Shown here: one piece after another, positions 43,409 to 51,781 of the stretch
Position numbering within the stretch: position 1 is the first letter of the stretch
Layout: every line of letters begins with the position of its first letter
DNA from: Klebsiella michiganensis
GTDB lineage: Bacteria > Pseudomonadota > Gammaproteobacteria > Enterobacterales > Enterobacteriaceae
Direction: 5' to 3'
Assembly (NCBI RefSeq): GCF_002925905.1
Contig: NZ_PRDB01000006.1
Location: forward strand, 248,001-312,000
Length of the DNA stretch: 64,000 nt
The notes under the pieces: generated by a model
What the model saw: the letters and a program-made list of their open reading frames with translations, nothing else
The model's database searches: none
What the model was told of the DNA's origin: nothing
Translations under genes and position numbers: made by a program

Positions 43409-43545
43409 GACTCCTCCTCATTTTTCGCCTGAAGGTTGCTGCTGCCAATCTAGCAGCAAGGCGCGAGCACGGGCAGCCCGAGGAGCCAGAAATCATACCT
43501 CCGTCGCGATTCTTCAGCGATTTTGCCCGCGCGCGAGCCGGCTGC

Positions 43546-44118
43546 TCAGCTCAGATCGTGCAAATCTTTATCATTCGGCGGCAGCAGTGATATCTGGTCG
43601 AAAGTAACCCGCAGGCCGCTGCGCTGCGGCGTGCAGCACATGATGCCGACCTTCGCCGCGCCGCCCGGAAAAGGGCACAGCCGCAGCAGCGGCCACAGTT
43701 GGCCATCCGTTGAATACTGCAGGCGCAGCGCTTCTCCGCGGCGGGTCAGACGCAGCCAGAACTCACCGGGGTCGCCCGGGAAAATACCGGTTGCCCAGTC
43801 TGATGTTCCCTGCGTCAGTACGCTACCGATAGCGGGCGCGCCGTCGTTGTACTCGATACCGGCCTTAATCCAGCGCCTGGCGTCCTGCATTAACATGATC
43901 CCTGCCTGGTCATACAGCGTACTGAAATCTGCTCGCACCCTTACCTGAAAGGTGAAGTCCCCCGCGGCTTCCGTGGCGTAGATATGCCCGGAAAAACGCT
44001 CAAACCCGTACCAGGTTTCGCGCCAGAAGTCGGTTTGCGCATCGGTCACTACGCGCAGTTCGCCGTCCTCTTCTGACCATGTCGCGGGTTCGTTAATCCA
44101 TTGAAATATCTGATGCAT
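43546..44118 (-). CDS. DUF1349 family (concanavalin-like) protein
   Basis: A 190-aa protein with the DUF1349 beta-sandwich pattern: EDGELRVVTDAQTDFWRETW, DQAGIMLMQDARRWIKAGIE and YSTDGQLWPLLRLCPFPGG. The fold resembles lectin-like glucanase domains and some members act on carbohydrates; the function of this one is unknown. The start at 44118 overlaps the stop of the dienelactone-hydrolase-like gene by one base (TGATG), so the pair is translationally coupled. Confidence 0.85.
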   Translation of the reverse strand: MHQIFQWINEPATWSEEDGELRVVTDAQTDFWRETWYGFERFSGHIYATEAAGDFTFQVRVRADFSTLYDQAGIMLMQDARRWIKAGIEYNDGAPAIGSVLTQGTSDWATGIFPGDPGEFWLRLTRRGEALRLQYSTDGQLWPLLRLCPFPGGAAKVGIMCCTPQRSGLRVTFDQISLLPPNDKDLHDLS

Positions 44119-44717
44119 CAGGCCTCCTGTCTTTGCTGAATAAGCGTTAAAAACCGCAGCGTGTCTTCGTCCGCCTGCTGCGCAAGGCGCGCATCCCACG
44201 CCGGACTGTCGGCATCGCAAAAGCCGTGCTGCGCATTGAACATCCGGCAGGCCACGGAGGGATATTTCTCCAGCTCGTTTTGCAGGGCGCGGGGATCGAA
44301 CGCCGGTTCATGGCGGGCGAGAATCACCTGCGTTGGGCACGGAGGCGCCGCATCGCAGTACTGGCGGATCCGTGAACCGTAGTGGCAAACCGCACCGTCG
44401 CAGAGTCCGCTTCTGGCGGCCAGCCAGGCTAAGGTGGCGCCTACGCTGTAGCCGATAAGGATTAGCGTGCCGTATTTCGCTCTTAGTTCGGCCAGCAGCG
44501 ACACGATGGCGGCGGTATCAAATCCGACGTTATCGGAAAAGTGGTGCCAGGCCTGCTCCTGCTGCTCATAGGCGAACGGCGCAGAGTGAGGGAAAAGCGC
44601 TGGCGTGTACGCATCGAAGCCGCGGCTGCGCCAGGTCGCGGCGGATCGCTGAATATGCGCGTTGATGCCGTAGATTTCATGCAGCAGGACGATGGCTTTA
44701 TCGCAATCAGGTAACAT
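44118..44717 (-). CDS. Dienelactone hydrolase-family protein
   Basis: A 199-aa alpha/beta hydrolase. The nucleophile motif is GYSVGATLAW with Ser instead of the Cys found in classical dienelactone hydrolase; the early LHEIYG segment has the family Glu, and the His is in FNAQHGFCD. It may be a carboxyl- or thioesterase rather than a true dienelactone hydrolase. It is the first gene of a pair with DUF1349. Confidence 0.82.
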   Translation of the reverse strand: MLPDCDKAIVLLHEIYGINAHIQRSAATWRSRGFDAYTPALFPHSAPFAYEQQEQAWHHFSDNVGFDTAAIVSLLAELRAKYGTLILIGYSVGATLAWLAARSGLCDGAVCHYGSRIRQYCDAAPPCPTQVILARHEPAFDPRALQNELEKYPSVACRMFNAQHGFCDADSPAWDARLAQQADEDTLRFLTLIQQRQEA

Positions 44718-44925
44718 AAATGCGCCTCTGGCGGATAAAATGGGTTTATCTCCGGTCGGAAGGTCAGTTTATCAAGGCTGACGCCTGTAGTATAAACATA
44801 CCGCCCGGAAGATGGCTCGTGCATCCAGGTCTTTGATTTTCCTGGTCGCATCAACGTCACGATACGCCATCACATCAAGGTAACGTTGTTTTTCAGCTTA
44901 ATTTCTATCTAGTTAGCGAGACCTT

Positions 44926-45834
44926 ATGAATGTAACCCGTGCCGACATGGCCGATCTTGTCTATTTTTTCGCCATCTCCCGCCATCAGAGTTTTAGTAAA
45001 GCTGCCGTTGAACTTGGGGTGAGCGCATCGACGCTGAGCCACGCGATCAAGGGATTTGAGGCGCGGCTGGGCGTGCGTCTGCTGAACCGTACGACCAAAA
45101 GCGTAACCCTGACGGCGGCAGGCGAGAGTCTGGCCAGCGCGGTGAGCGAGCCGGTGGCCGCCATAGATGGCGCGATTGAACAGCTCAACCAGTTTCGCGA
45201 CTCGCCTGCGGGACATATTCGGCTCAACGTCGCCGTTGAGGCGGCCACGCTGCTGCTGGCCCCGGTCCTGCCTGCTTTTGCTGAACGTTACCCCGATATT
45301 GAGCTGGATATCGTAGCCAGCAACCGCATTGTTGATGTAACGGAAGCGCGGTTTGACGCAGGGATCCGCTATGGCGGAACCGTGCCTGAAGATATGGTGG
45401 CGCAGCGGCTGTCCGCCGATGTGCGCTGGGTGGTCGCCGCATCCCCGGAATATCTTGCCCGCTTTGGCGAGCCCCGGCATCCTCACGATCTTCAACAGCA
45501 CCGCTGCGTCAGCAATCGTCTGGGAAACAACCGCATTTATAGATGGGAGTTTGAACGTGGCGAAGAGCAGCTCATCGTCAAAGTACCGCCGCTGTTAACG
45601 GTCGATCTGGCCGAGACGGGCGTGGTGGCCATTCTGCAGGGGTTTGGCCTGATGTACCTGCCGGAACCGCTGATAGCAGAGCACGTCAGCGCAGGGCGCC
45701 TGCGTCTGGTGCTGACCGACTGGGCGTCATACGGACCGGGATTCTATATCTATTACTCCAGCCGTCATCAGGTTCCCACCGGGCTGCGCCTGTTAATCTC
45801 CCTTGTGCGGGAAATGAAGCCGCTCGGTCTGTAG
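44926..45834 (+). CDS. LysR-family transcriptional regulator
   Basis: A 302-aa regulator with the HTH near residues 22-41 (SFSKAAVELGVSASTLSHAI), followed by RLLNRTTKSVTLTAAGESLA and the effector domain. It resembles the CrgA/AaeR-type group. It is followed 98 bp later on the same strand by an operon of three exported proteins that it may control; the divergent dienelactone hydrolase-like gene is the other candidate. Confidence 0.92.
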   Translation: MNVTRADMADLVYFFAISRHQSFSKAAVELGVSASTLSHAIKGFEARLGVRLLNRTTKSVTLTAAGESLASAVSEPVAAIDGAIEQLNQFRDSPAGHIRLNVAVEAATLLLAPVLPAFAERYPDIELDIVASNRIVDVTEARFDAGIRYGGTVPEDMVAQRLSADVRWVVAASPEYLARFGEPRHPHDLQQHRCVSNRLGNNRIYRWEFERGEEQLIVKVPPLLTVDLAETGVVAILQGFGLMYLPEPLIAEHVSAGRLRLVLTDWASYGPGFYIYYSSRHQVPTGLRLLISLVREMKPLGL

Positions 45835-45932
45835 CCCGATTGATGAAAATAACTCACAGCCCCATTCGATAGCGAGGGCTGGCTCCTTCTTATTCCGCGC
45901 CTTACCCTGTGGCAAAAGAGAAGGAGAGCTTG

Positions 45933-46529
45933 ATGAACTATTCGCACCGCTGTATTCCCGGTCTGTTCTGGCTTTTGGCCGTCACCGCATTTCTGTTTAG
46001 CTTTACCTCTACCAGCCGCGCGGCAGAGGCTAACACGCTGGTTATCGTCTCTCATCCGTATCCCGAGCAATCGGTCATGACCAAAGGTCTTGAGGCCGCA
46101 GCGCAAAGCGTACCCGGCGTGACCGTACGCAATCTCGAGGCGCTTTACGGTTTTGACACCCGAAATATCAATGCCGATGAAGAGCGACGGCTCATGCGGG
46201 AACACTCGCGCATCGTTTTTATCTTCCCGACCCACTGGTTCAACATCACTCCGATGATGAAGGCCTGGCTGAACGATACCTGGGGCAGCGTAGGGCCGGG
46301 AGTATGGCAGGGCAAAGAGATGCTGATTGTCACGACGGCCGCAGGCGGTGACGCGACATACGGCGAGACCGGGCGAACGGGCGTCAGCCTGGCCGACATC
46401 TTTACGCCAATGAAGGCCAGCGCGCTGCATGCGGGAATGACCTGGCTGCCTCCGCTGGTTTTTCAGCGCGCCAGCCGCGATCAACTGCCTGAATACCAGC
46501 GTCAACTGGTGGAAAGGCTGAAGAATTAA
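45933..46529 (+). CDS. Exported flavodoxin-fold NAD(P)H:quinone oxidoreductase-like protein
   Basis: About 198 aa. After a signal-peptide-like N-terminus (PGLFWLLAVTAFLFSFTSTS, cleavage near SRA-A) comes a flavodoxin-like domain: NTLVIVSHPYPEQSVMTKGL, IVFIFPTHWFNITPMMKAWL and IVTTAAGGDATYGETG, matching the MdaB/KefF group of FMN/FAD quinone reductases. The start at 45933 has AAGGAG at good spacing. These enzymes are normally cytosolic, so a periplasmic copy is unusual. First of three genes, all encoding exported proteins. Confidence 0.78.
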   Translation: MNYSHRCIPGLFWLLAVTAFLFSFTSTSRAAEANTLVIVSHPYPEQSVMTKGLEAAAQSVPGVTVRNLEALYGFDTRNINADEERRLMREHSRIVFIFPTHWFNITPMMKAWLNDTWGSVGPGVWQGKEMLIVTTAAGGDATYGETGRTGVSLADIFTPMKASALHAGMTWLPPLVFQRASRDQLPEYQRQLVERLKN

Positions 46530-46550
46530 CGTGCCGGGAAGGTGTTCACA

Positions 46551-47351
46551 ATGAAAGCTTTTATTGCCGTAGCTGCAATGTCGTTAATGCTGGGCGCGCC
46601 AGCCCTGGCAGAAGAAAAAAGAGGTGAAAAAATGGCCCCACGTAGTCCATCCGTATTGTCCGCTGAGGATATTCAATCCGTCGCGCCGGCGCTTGCCCGT
46701 TTCGGCAGCGAGGTGCTGATAGGGGATCTCTGGCAGAGAACAGAACTCTCGCGTCGCGACCGCAGCATCGTGACCGTGGCGATTCTTATCGCCCGTAATC
46801 AGCCGGCGGAGCTAAAACATAACGTTGAAGTTGCTCTGGATAACGACGTCACGGCGGCTGAAATCTCAGAGATCATCACGCATCTGGCTTTTTATTCCGG
46901 CTGGCCCAACGCGATGGCCGCCGTTGCGGTGACGAAAGATATTTTTGTCGCGCGCGGCATTGGCCGCGAGCAGCTGGCTGCTGCCTCCCCGGAGCTGCTC
47001 CCTCTTAATCAGGCGGTGGAGAACCAGCGTTCAACAACCGTAGAACAGAACTTCGGCGCGATTTCCCCTGGACTGGTGAAGTTTACGACTCAACCGCTGT
47101 TTCTTGACCTGTGGCAGCGACCGGGGCTGAAGCCGCGCGACCGCAGCCTGGTCACGGTCAGCGCGTTGATTGCCGCCGGGCAAAGCGCGCAAATTGGCTA
47201 CCACCTTAACCGGGCGATGGATAACGGCCTCACCGCACAAGAGGCGGGGGAGATCGTTGCGCATGCTGCTTTCTATGCCGGCTGGCCAAATGCCTTTTCG
47301 GCGGTAGCGGTGGTGAGTGAAGTCCTGCGCGCTCGTGGCCTGGCAGGGTGA
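46551..47351 (+). CDS. Exported protein with two carboxymuconolactone decarboxylase (AhpD-like) domains
   Basis: About 266 aa with a signal peptide (MKAFIAVAAMSLMLGAPALA). Two CMD repeats follow: ELSRRDRSIVTVAILIARNQ with ITHLAFYSGWPNAMAA, and LKPRDRSLVTVSALIAAGQS with HAAFYAGWPNAFSA. Neither repeat has the CxxC of AhpD; the family's catalytic His-type positions remain. The start at 46551 fits GGAAGG 8 nt upstream; the GTG at 46542 does not. It probably works with its two exported neighbours on an oxidised small molecule. Confidence 0.82.
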   Translation: MKAFIAVAAMSLMLGAPALAEEKRGEKMAPRSPSVLSAEDIQSVAPALARFGSEVLIGDLWQRTELSRRDRSIVTVAILIARNQPAELKHNVEVALDNDVTAAEISEIITHLAFYSGWPNAMAAVAVTKDIFVARGIGREQLAAASPELLPLNQAVENQRSTTVEQNFGAISPGLVKFTTQPLFLDLWQRPGLKPRDRSLVTVSALIAAGQSAQIGYHLNRAMDNGLTAQEAGEIVAHAAFYAGWPNAFSAVAVVSEVLRARGLAG

Positions 47352-47355
47352 GCGG

Positions 47356-47784
47356 ATGTTCAACTCTCTTAGCGCCACGTTATTGATTTTTATTGCTACG
47401 ACGGGGGCGGCATTTGCCGCCGGGCGGGAAAACGCGGTGAAGATTCAGTTTGAGTTCAATGGCGCCACTGTTGTCGGCTCGCTGGATGAGAGCGCAGCGG
47501 CTAATGAGTTCCTGGCGCAGCTGCCGATGACGGTGAAGCTCGAGGATTATGGTTCCACGGAAAAAATCGCCTGGCTGCCGACGAAACTGCGCCGCGCGGA
47601 TTCTGGCGCCTCAATGACCCCACGGCGCGGCGACATCGCCTATTACGCGCCGTGGGGCAATCTGGCCATTTTTCGCGAGGATTTTCGCCACTCCCCCGGG
47701 CTGATAAGCCTCGGGCGGATAGAGGAGGGCCTCGCCGCGCTCGACCAGGCGGGAGCCGAAACGGTAACCATCCGGCGTTATTAA
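47356..47784 (+). CDS. Exported cyclophilin-like fold protein
   Basis: A 142-aa protein with a signal peptide (MFNSLSATLLIFIATTGAAF, cleavage near AFA-A) and a mature domain resembling the cyclophilin-like family: KIQFEFNGATVVGSLDESAA, FLAQLPMTVKLEDYGSTEKI and GDIAYYAPWGNLAIF, ending with GLISLGRIEEGLAAL. Its start is four bases after the stop of the CMD gene. In related gene clusters such proteins accompany flavodoxin-like oxidoreductases. The reaction is not known. Confidence 0.8.
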   Translation: MFNSLSATLLIFIATTGAAFAAGRENAVKIQFEFNGATVVGSLDESAAANEFLAQLPMTVKLEDYGSTEKIAWLPTKLRRADSGASMTPRRGDIAYYAPWGNLAIFREDFRHSPGLISLGRIEEGLAALDQAGAETVTIRRY

Positions 47785-48018
47785 GTTCGTCCTGCGTTAA
47801 ATTTTCCTTCCTGCATGCTTAACCGGGCTGTTTACAGCCCATTTATCGGATACAAAGCGAACGCTCAGTATCGGCAAAAATCATCTACACTTTTCCAGCC
47901 AGGTCATTTTCACACCTAACGAGACGCTATCGTCCAGACATAGCATCCCGCCTTAAGACCCGACCCACTGCAGGCGTCAGGCCCGCAGCCTTGTTTTCTC
48001 ACGAGAGGAGTTTGTAAC

Positions 48019-48855
48019 ATGGCATTTGTGACAACCAAAGACGGCGTCAATATCTTCTTTAAAGACTGGGGCCCGAAGGAGGCGCAGCCGATCGTATTCC
48101 ATCATGGCTGGCCTTTAAGTGCCGATGATTGGGATAACCAGATGCTGTTTTTCCTGGCAGAAGGGTTCCGGGTTATTGCGATTGACCGACGCGGTCATGG
48201 TCGTTCAGATCAGGTGAGTGACGGTCACGATATGGATCATTATGCCGCCGATGCCTCAGCGGTGGCGGAGCATCTGGATCTGCATAATGCCGTGCATATC
48301 GGGCATTCTACCGGCGGTGGGCAGGTTGCGCGCTACGTTGCGCAGTATGGTCAGCCGCAGGGGCGCGTGGCCAAAGCGGTGCTGATCAGCGCGGTTCCGC
48401 CATTGATGGTAAAAACGGAGAGTAATCCGGGCGGTACGCCAATCGAGGTGTTTGATGGTTTTCGCAAAGCGCTGGCCGCCAACCGCTCGCAGTTTTATCT
48501 CGACGTGGCGTCCGGGCCGTTCTACGGCTTTAACCGTGAAGGCGCGGAGGTGTCCCAGGGCACGATTCAGAACTGGTGGCGGCAGGGCATGACCGGTAGC
48601 GCAAAAGCGCACTATGAGGGGATTAAGGCGTTTTCGGAAACCGACCAGACCGAAGATTTAAAAGCCATTACGCTGCCGGTGCTGGTGATGCAGGGCGATG
48701 ATGATCAGGTTGTGCCTTATCAAAACGCCGCGATACTGCAGGATAAGCTGCTGCCGAACAGCCAGCTAAAAATTTATCCCGGCTTTCCGCACGGTATGCA
48801 TACCTCGCACGCCGATGTGATTAACGCCGATCTGCTGGCGTTTATTCGCTCGTAG
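48019..48855 (+). CDS. Alpha/beta hydrolase (non-haem chloroperoxidase/arylesterase type)
   Basis: A 278-aa cytosolic hydrolase. The catalytic triad is seen as S97 (GHSTGGG), the Asp in [11 protein letters not shown] and the His in FPHGMHTSH. The oxyanion region [14 protein letters not shown] and [11 protein letters not shown] are typical of co-factor-free haloperoxidases, which are mainly perhydrolases/esterases. It is monocistronic, preceded by GAGAGGAG, and followed by a strong hairpin shared with the convergent ydcH gene. Confidence 0.9.
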   Translation: MAFVTTKDGVNIFFKDWGPKEAQPIVFHHGWPLSADDWDNQMLFFLAEGFRVIAIDRRGHGRSDQVSDGHDMDHYAADASAVAEHLDLHNAVHIGHSTGGGQVARYVAQYGQPQGRVAKAVLISAVPPLMVKTESNPGGTPIEVFDGFRKALAANRSQFYLDVASGPFYGFNREGAEVSQGTIQNWWRQGMTGSAKAHYEGIKAFSETDQTEDLKAITLPVLVMQGDDDQVVPYQNAAILQDKLLPNSQLKIYPGFPHGMHTSHADVINADLLAFIRS

Positions 48856-48868
48856 CCTGGTGCTATAA

Positions 48869-48892
48869 GAAGGCCGCCATCCGGCGGCCTTC
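48869..48892. terminator. Bidirectional terminator between hydrolase and ydcH genes
   Basis: GAAGGCCGCC, loop ATCC, GGCGGCCTTC: a perfect 10-bp stem lying between two convergent genes, 13 bp after the hydrolase stop. The rightward U-tract is weak (TCGTTT). Confidence 0.75.
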
Positions 48893-48896
48893 TCGT

Positions 48897-49115
48897 TTAC
48901 ATCAGGCTTTCATGCTGGAGGATTTTGAGCATTTCGTCCTTCAACATAAGTTTTTCTTTCTTCATCTGTACAAGCTCGAGACTGTATCCTTTGCCATCGA
49001 CTCCTTCTATGCGGGAAATGTCGTGATCGAGTGCATTATGTTTTTCGAATAGCGACTGAAAGCGCGGATGCGTGGTTTTCAATCGAGAAATCAGCTCTCT
49101 GTATTCTGGAAACAT
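48897..49115 (-). CDS. ydcH: YdcH family protein (DUF465)
   Basis: A 72-aa coiled-coil-prone small protein closely resembling E. coli YdcH: MFPEYRELISRLKTTHPRFQ at the start and LVQMKKEKLMLKDEMLKILQ near the end. The start at 49115 is preceded by AAGGAAGG; the longer frame to 49175 is not conserved. Its function is unknown. Confidence 0.9.
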   Translation of the reverse strand: MFPEYRELISRLKTTHPRFQSLFEKHNALDHDISRIEGVDGKGYSLELVQMKKEKLMLKDEMLKILQHESLM

Positions 49116-49261
49116 GTACCTTCCTTGTTGATGGTGAAAAGTGTGTACGCTGACACACACATTCAGATTACCCATATGAATAAAATGGTAATGCGAACGA
49201 AGTCGCGTTTATGTTACGTACTAATGAAATCTCAGGGGCCGGAAGCGGCCTGGAGGCATAG

Positions 49262-50155
49262 ATGACAGTTGAAGAACCCACCGTTGCGCTGATCGGTCCG
49301 GGCGCAATTGGTACCACCATCGCCGCGGCGCTGCACGAGGTTGGCCGTACGCCTCTGGTATGCGGCCGCCGTGCGCACCCGCAGCTTTCGCTGCGTTTTG
49401 ATGGTGGAAATATTGTGGTGCCGGGGCCGGTCTTGACGGAACCGGCATCGGTCGCCGCGCCGTACGACCTGGTATTTGTGGCGGTAAAAGCGACACAAAT
49501 TGCGGCTATTGCACCGTGGCTGCAAGCGCTGTGTCACGATCGAACGGTAGTCTGCGTGCTCCAAAACGGCGTTGAACAAAAAACGCTGTTCGCGCCGTAC
49601 GTGGCGGAAGCGGCCGTGCTGCCATCGGTCGTCTGGTTCCCCGCGCAGCGTGAGCCTGAAGCGTCAGTCTGGCTGCGGGCGAAACCGCGCCTGACGCTGC
49701 CGGATGTTGAGGGGGCCGAGCGGGTGCGACACGCGCTACGGGACACGCGCTGTGAAGTGGATATCAGCGCGGATTTTCTCTCCGTTGCGTGGCGTAAACT
49801 GCTGCAGAATGCGGTCGCCGGTCTGATGGTGCTGGCGGGGAGGCGGGCAGGGATGTTTGCCCGCGACGATATCACGGCGCTTGCTTTAGCCTATTTGCAG
49901 GAGGGGCTGACGGTGGCGCGCGCCGCAGGCGCCAGCCTGGACGACGGCGTGCCGCAGGAAATTCTCGCCGGTTTTCACCGTGCGCCTCCGGATTTAAGCA
50001 CTTCAATACTGACGGATCGCGAGGCCGGGCTGCCGCTGGAGTGGGATATTCGCAACGGGGTCGTTCAGCGATATGGCCGTATTCACCATATCCCCACGCC
50101 GTTAAGCGATGTGATTGTGCCGCTGCTGGCCGCTGCCAGCGACGGGCCGGGCTAA
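49262..50155 (+). CDS. Ketopantoate reductase-family oxidoreductase (PanE/ApbA-like)
   Basis: A 297-aa enzyme with an N-terminal NADP-binding Rossmann fold (VALIGPGAIGTTIAAALHEV) and a C-terminal helical domain (SVAWRKLLQNAVAGLMVLAG contains the family's Lys-x3-Asn pattern). It would reduce a 2-oxo acid such as 2-dehydropantoate. It is a paralogue of housekeeping PanE, located alone and without biosynthetic neighbours, so a different substrate is possible. Confidence 0.85.
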   Translation: MTVEEPTVALIGPGAIGTTIAAALHEVGRTPLVCGRRAHPQLSLRFDGGNIVVPGPVLTEPASVAAPYDLVFVAVKATQIAAIAPWLQALCHDRTVVCVLQNGVEQKTLFAPYVAEAAVLPSVVWFPAQREPEASVWLRAKPRLTLPDVEGAERVRHALRDTRCEVDISADFLSVAWRKLLQNAVAGLMVLAGRRAGMFARDDITALALAYLQEGLTVARAAGASLDDGVPQEILAGFHRAPPDLSTSILTDREAGLPLEWDIRNGVVQRYGRIHHIPTPLSDVIVPLLAAASDGPG

Positions 50156-50191
50156 AGGCGCGGGACGCCGGCGTGATAACGTTCCCCGGGA

Positions 50192-50440
50192 TCAGATTGA
50201 TTCCGCCAGCCGGTCGACAACCACTTTGCCGCTATTATCAAACTGGGTGATGCGGTAATTCACGCAATAGGAACGGCGGGTGGTAAATTGATTGAATAAC
50301 GCCACCCGGCCTTTTTTATCACCATTTTTATTCACAATAATCCATTCGGTGACGTCCGTTGAATTCGCTTTACCGCTGCTGGCGTCCTGTTGTTCGACCA
50401 GACGATCCTCTTTTTCTACCTTCAAAAAATCACGTAACAT
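50192..50440 (-). CDS. Small conserved protein, unknown function
   Basis: An 82-aa hydrophilic protein with no recognised motif, beginning MLRDFLKVEKEDRLVEQQDA and having a beta-rich second half (WIIVNKNGDKKGRVALFNQF). CGGAG lies 8 nt before the ATG, supporting it as real. No signal peptide or membrane helix. It shares its upstream region with the divergent PTS operon. Confidence 0.65.
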   Translation of the reverse strand: MLRDFLKVEKEDRLVEQQDASSGKANSTDVTEWIIVNKNGDKKGRVALFNQFTTRRSYCVNYRITQFDNSGKVVVDRLAESI

Positions 50441-50648
50441 TTATTTATCTCCGCTCATCATTGTTTTTAACAATACTCTCTTTATCGATTCATTCAATTA
50501 AACATTTTAATCAAAGCTATGAATTATTAGTCAGGAATGCATTGGCTTGGTGAGTGTGTATCCCATTGAATTTAATTAACATAAATTTAATCACCTCACC
50601 CGGGATACGTATGTTTTTCCATGAGTAACGGTTTTTTTATCCCGAATT

Positions 50649-50675
50649 CATTTATGTGACAACGTCACATAAATG
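50649..50675. promoter_or_regulatory. Perfect 12-bp inverted repeat (CRP-like)
   Basis: CATTTATGTGAC - AAC - GTCACATAAATG. It contains TGTGA and TCACA but separated by 5 bp rather than the 6 bp of a standard CRP site. It lies ~130 bp upstream of the phosphotriesterase gene and may be a CRP variant or an operator for a local regulator. Confidence 0.6.
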
Positions 50676-50730
50676 TTAATGTCGACCTACCTCACAGATA
50701 GAAATTTTATATGACTGATGCGAACTTGAT

Positions 50731-50748
50731 CACTTGACTGGTCAAGTG
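50731..50748. promoter_or_regulatory. Perfect 8-bp inverted repeat, candidate GntR operator
   Basis: CACTTGAC-TG-GTCAAGTG lies ~53 bp before the first gene of an operon that ends with a GntR/UTRA regulator gene. Symmetry, length and position fit an operator of that family; ACTTGATCA nearby (50724-50732) may be a partial second copy. Confidence 0.6.
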
Positions 50749-50800
50749 GGGCGCGCCTATGTTGAAAGCACCTTCTTATCCGTTCCGGGGAGCAAGAAAC

Positions 50801-51772
50801 ATGGGCATCATTCGAACGTTAAACGGGGATATTTCCGCTAATCAGCTGGGCGTCACCTACAGCCATGACCATATCTACTGTATTCCGCCCTATTGGGCCG
50901 AGCGTCAGGATGACGATCTGTTACTCGACGATCCGCAGGCTTCAGAGCGTGAATTAAGCGACTTCCGCCGGGCGGGTGGTAACGCCATCTACGACGCCAC
51001 CGCGCCGGATTATGGCCGTCAGGCCGCAGCCGTCGCCGCCATGGCGCAGCGCCAGCAGCTGCACATTATCGCCACTGCGGGTTTTAACAAAGGCTTTCTG
51101 TGGAGCAGCAAGCGGCCGGGCTCCGCGCAGACTTTCGCCGAGTGGATTGCACATTCAGACGTTGATGAACTGGTTGAACATGTCTGTCGCGAGGTCACTG
51201 AGGGGATAGAGGGCACCGAACATCGGGCCGGCGTGGTGAAGTGCGGTACCGGCTATAACGCCATTTCCCCTCTGGAACAAAAAACCATGGAGGTTATCGT
51301 TCGCGCCCAGCAGCGCACCGGGGCGCCGATGCACAGCCATACGGAAATGGGGACGATGGGACTCGAGCAGGCGCAGCTCTTTAAAAAATGGGGGCTGGAT
51401 CTCTCCCGCTTATGTTTTGCTCATATGGATCGTAACCCCGATCCCTGGCTGCACCGTCAGATCGCCAACACCGGGGCGTTTCTCTCTTTCGACGGTATCA
51501 GCCGCATCAAATATCACCCAGAGCACATCCGTACCCAGGCCATCCTGGCGCTCTGCCAGCGCGGTTATCAAAAGCAGATCTTAATCGGCGGCGATTTTGC
51601 CCGTAAATCCATGAGCGCGCATTACGGCAAAGGGGGGCTGGGACTGAAATTTATCCTTAGCGACTGGCGGCCAAGATTCATTGACGAGGCCCGGGAAGCC
51701 GGGTTTGACGGCGAAGCGCTGCTGCATGATTTCTTCGTCGACAACCCGGCGCATTACCTCGCTTTTGCCTGA
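50801..51772 (+). CDS. Phosphotriesterase-family metal hydrolase
   Basis: A 323-aa TIM-barrel amidohydrolase. The metal ligands are visible as H-x-H (YSHDHIYC, near residue 23), later His residues in GAPMHSHTEMGT and CFAHMDRNPD, and an Asp in LIGGDFARKS. A bridging carboxylated Lys is likely in AGVVKCGTGY. The start at 50801 fits GGAG upstream. The relatives PHP and lactonases act on phosphoesters or lactones. As the first gene of an ascorbate-type PTS operon it may open the lactone ring of the imported sugar phosphate, like UlaG does functionally in ascorbate use. Confidence 0.85.
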   Translation: MGIIRTLNGDISANQLGVTYSHDHIYCIPPYWAERQDDDLLLDDPQASERELSDFRRAGGNAIYDATAPDYGRQAAAVAAMAQRQQLHIIATAGFNKGFLWSSKRPGSAQTFAEWIAHSDVDELVEHVCREVTEGIEGTEHRAGVVKCGTGYNAISPLEQKTMEVIVRAQQRTGAPMHSHTEMGTMGLEQAQLFKKWGLDLSRLCFAHMDRNPDPWLHRQIANTGAFLSFDGISRIKYHPEHIRTQAILALCQRGYQKQILIGGDFARKSMSAHYGKGGLGLKFILSDWRPRFIDEAREAGFDGEALLHDFFVDNPAHYLAFA

Positions 51773-51781
51773 GGAGATGTT

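Larger units (their letters stand above)
50441..50800. other. Regulatory region of the ascorbate-type PTS operon
   Basis: 360 bp of AT-rich DNA between a small leftward gene and the rightward PTS operon. It contains two perfect palindromes listed separately. No ORF is convincing. Confidence 0.5.

Noticed and set aside
50649-50675. Canonical CRP site
   Set aside because: TGTGA and TCACA are 5 bp apart instead of 6, so it is reported as CRP-like only.
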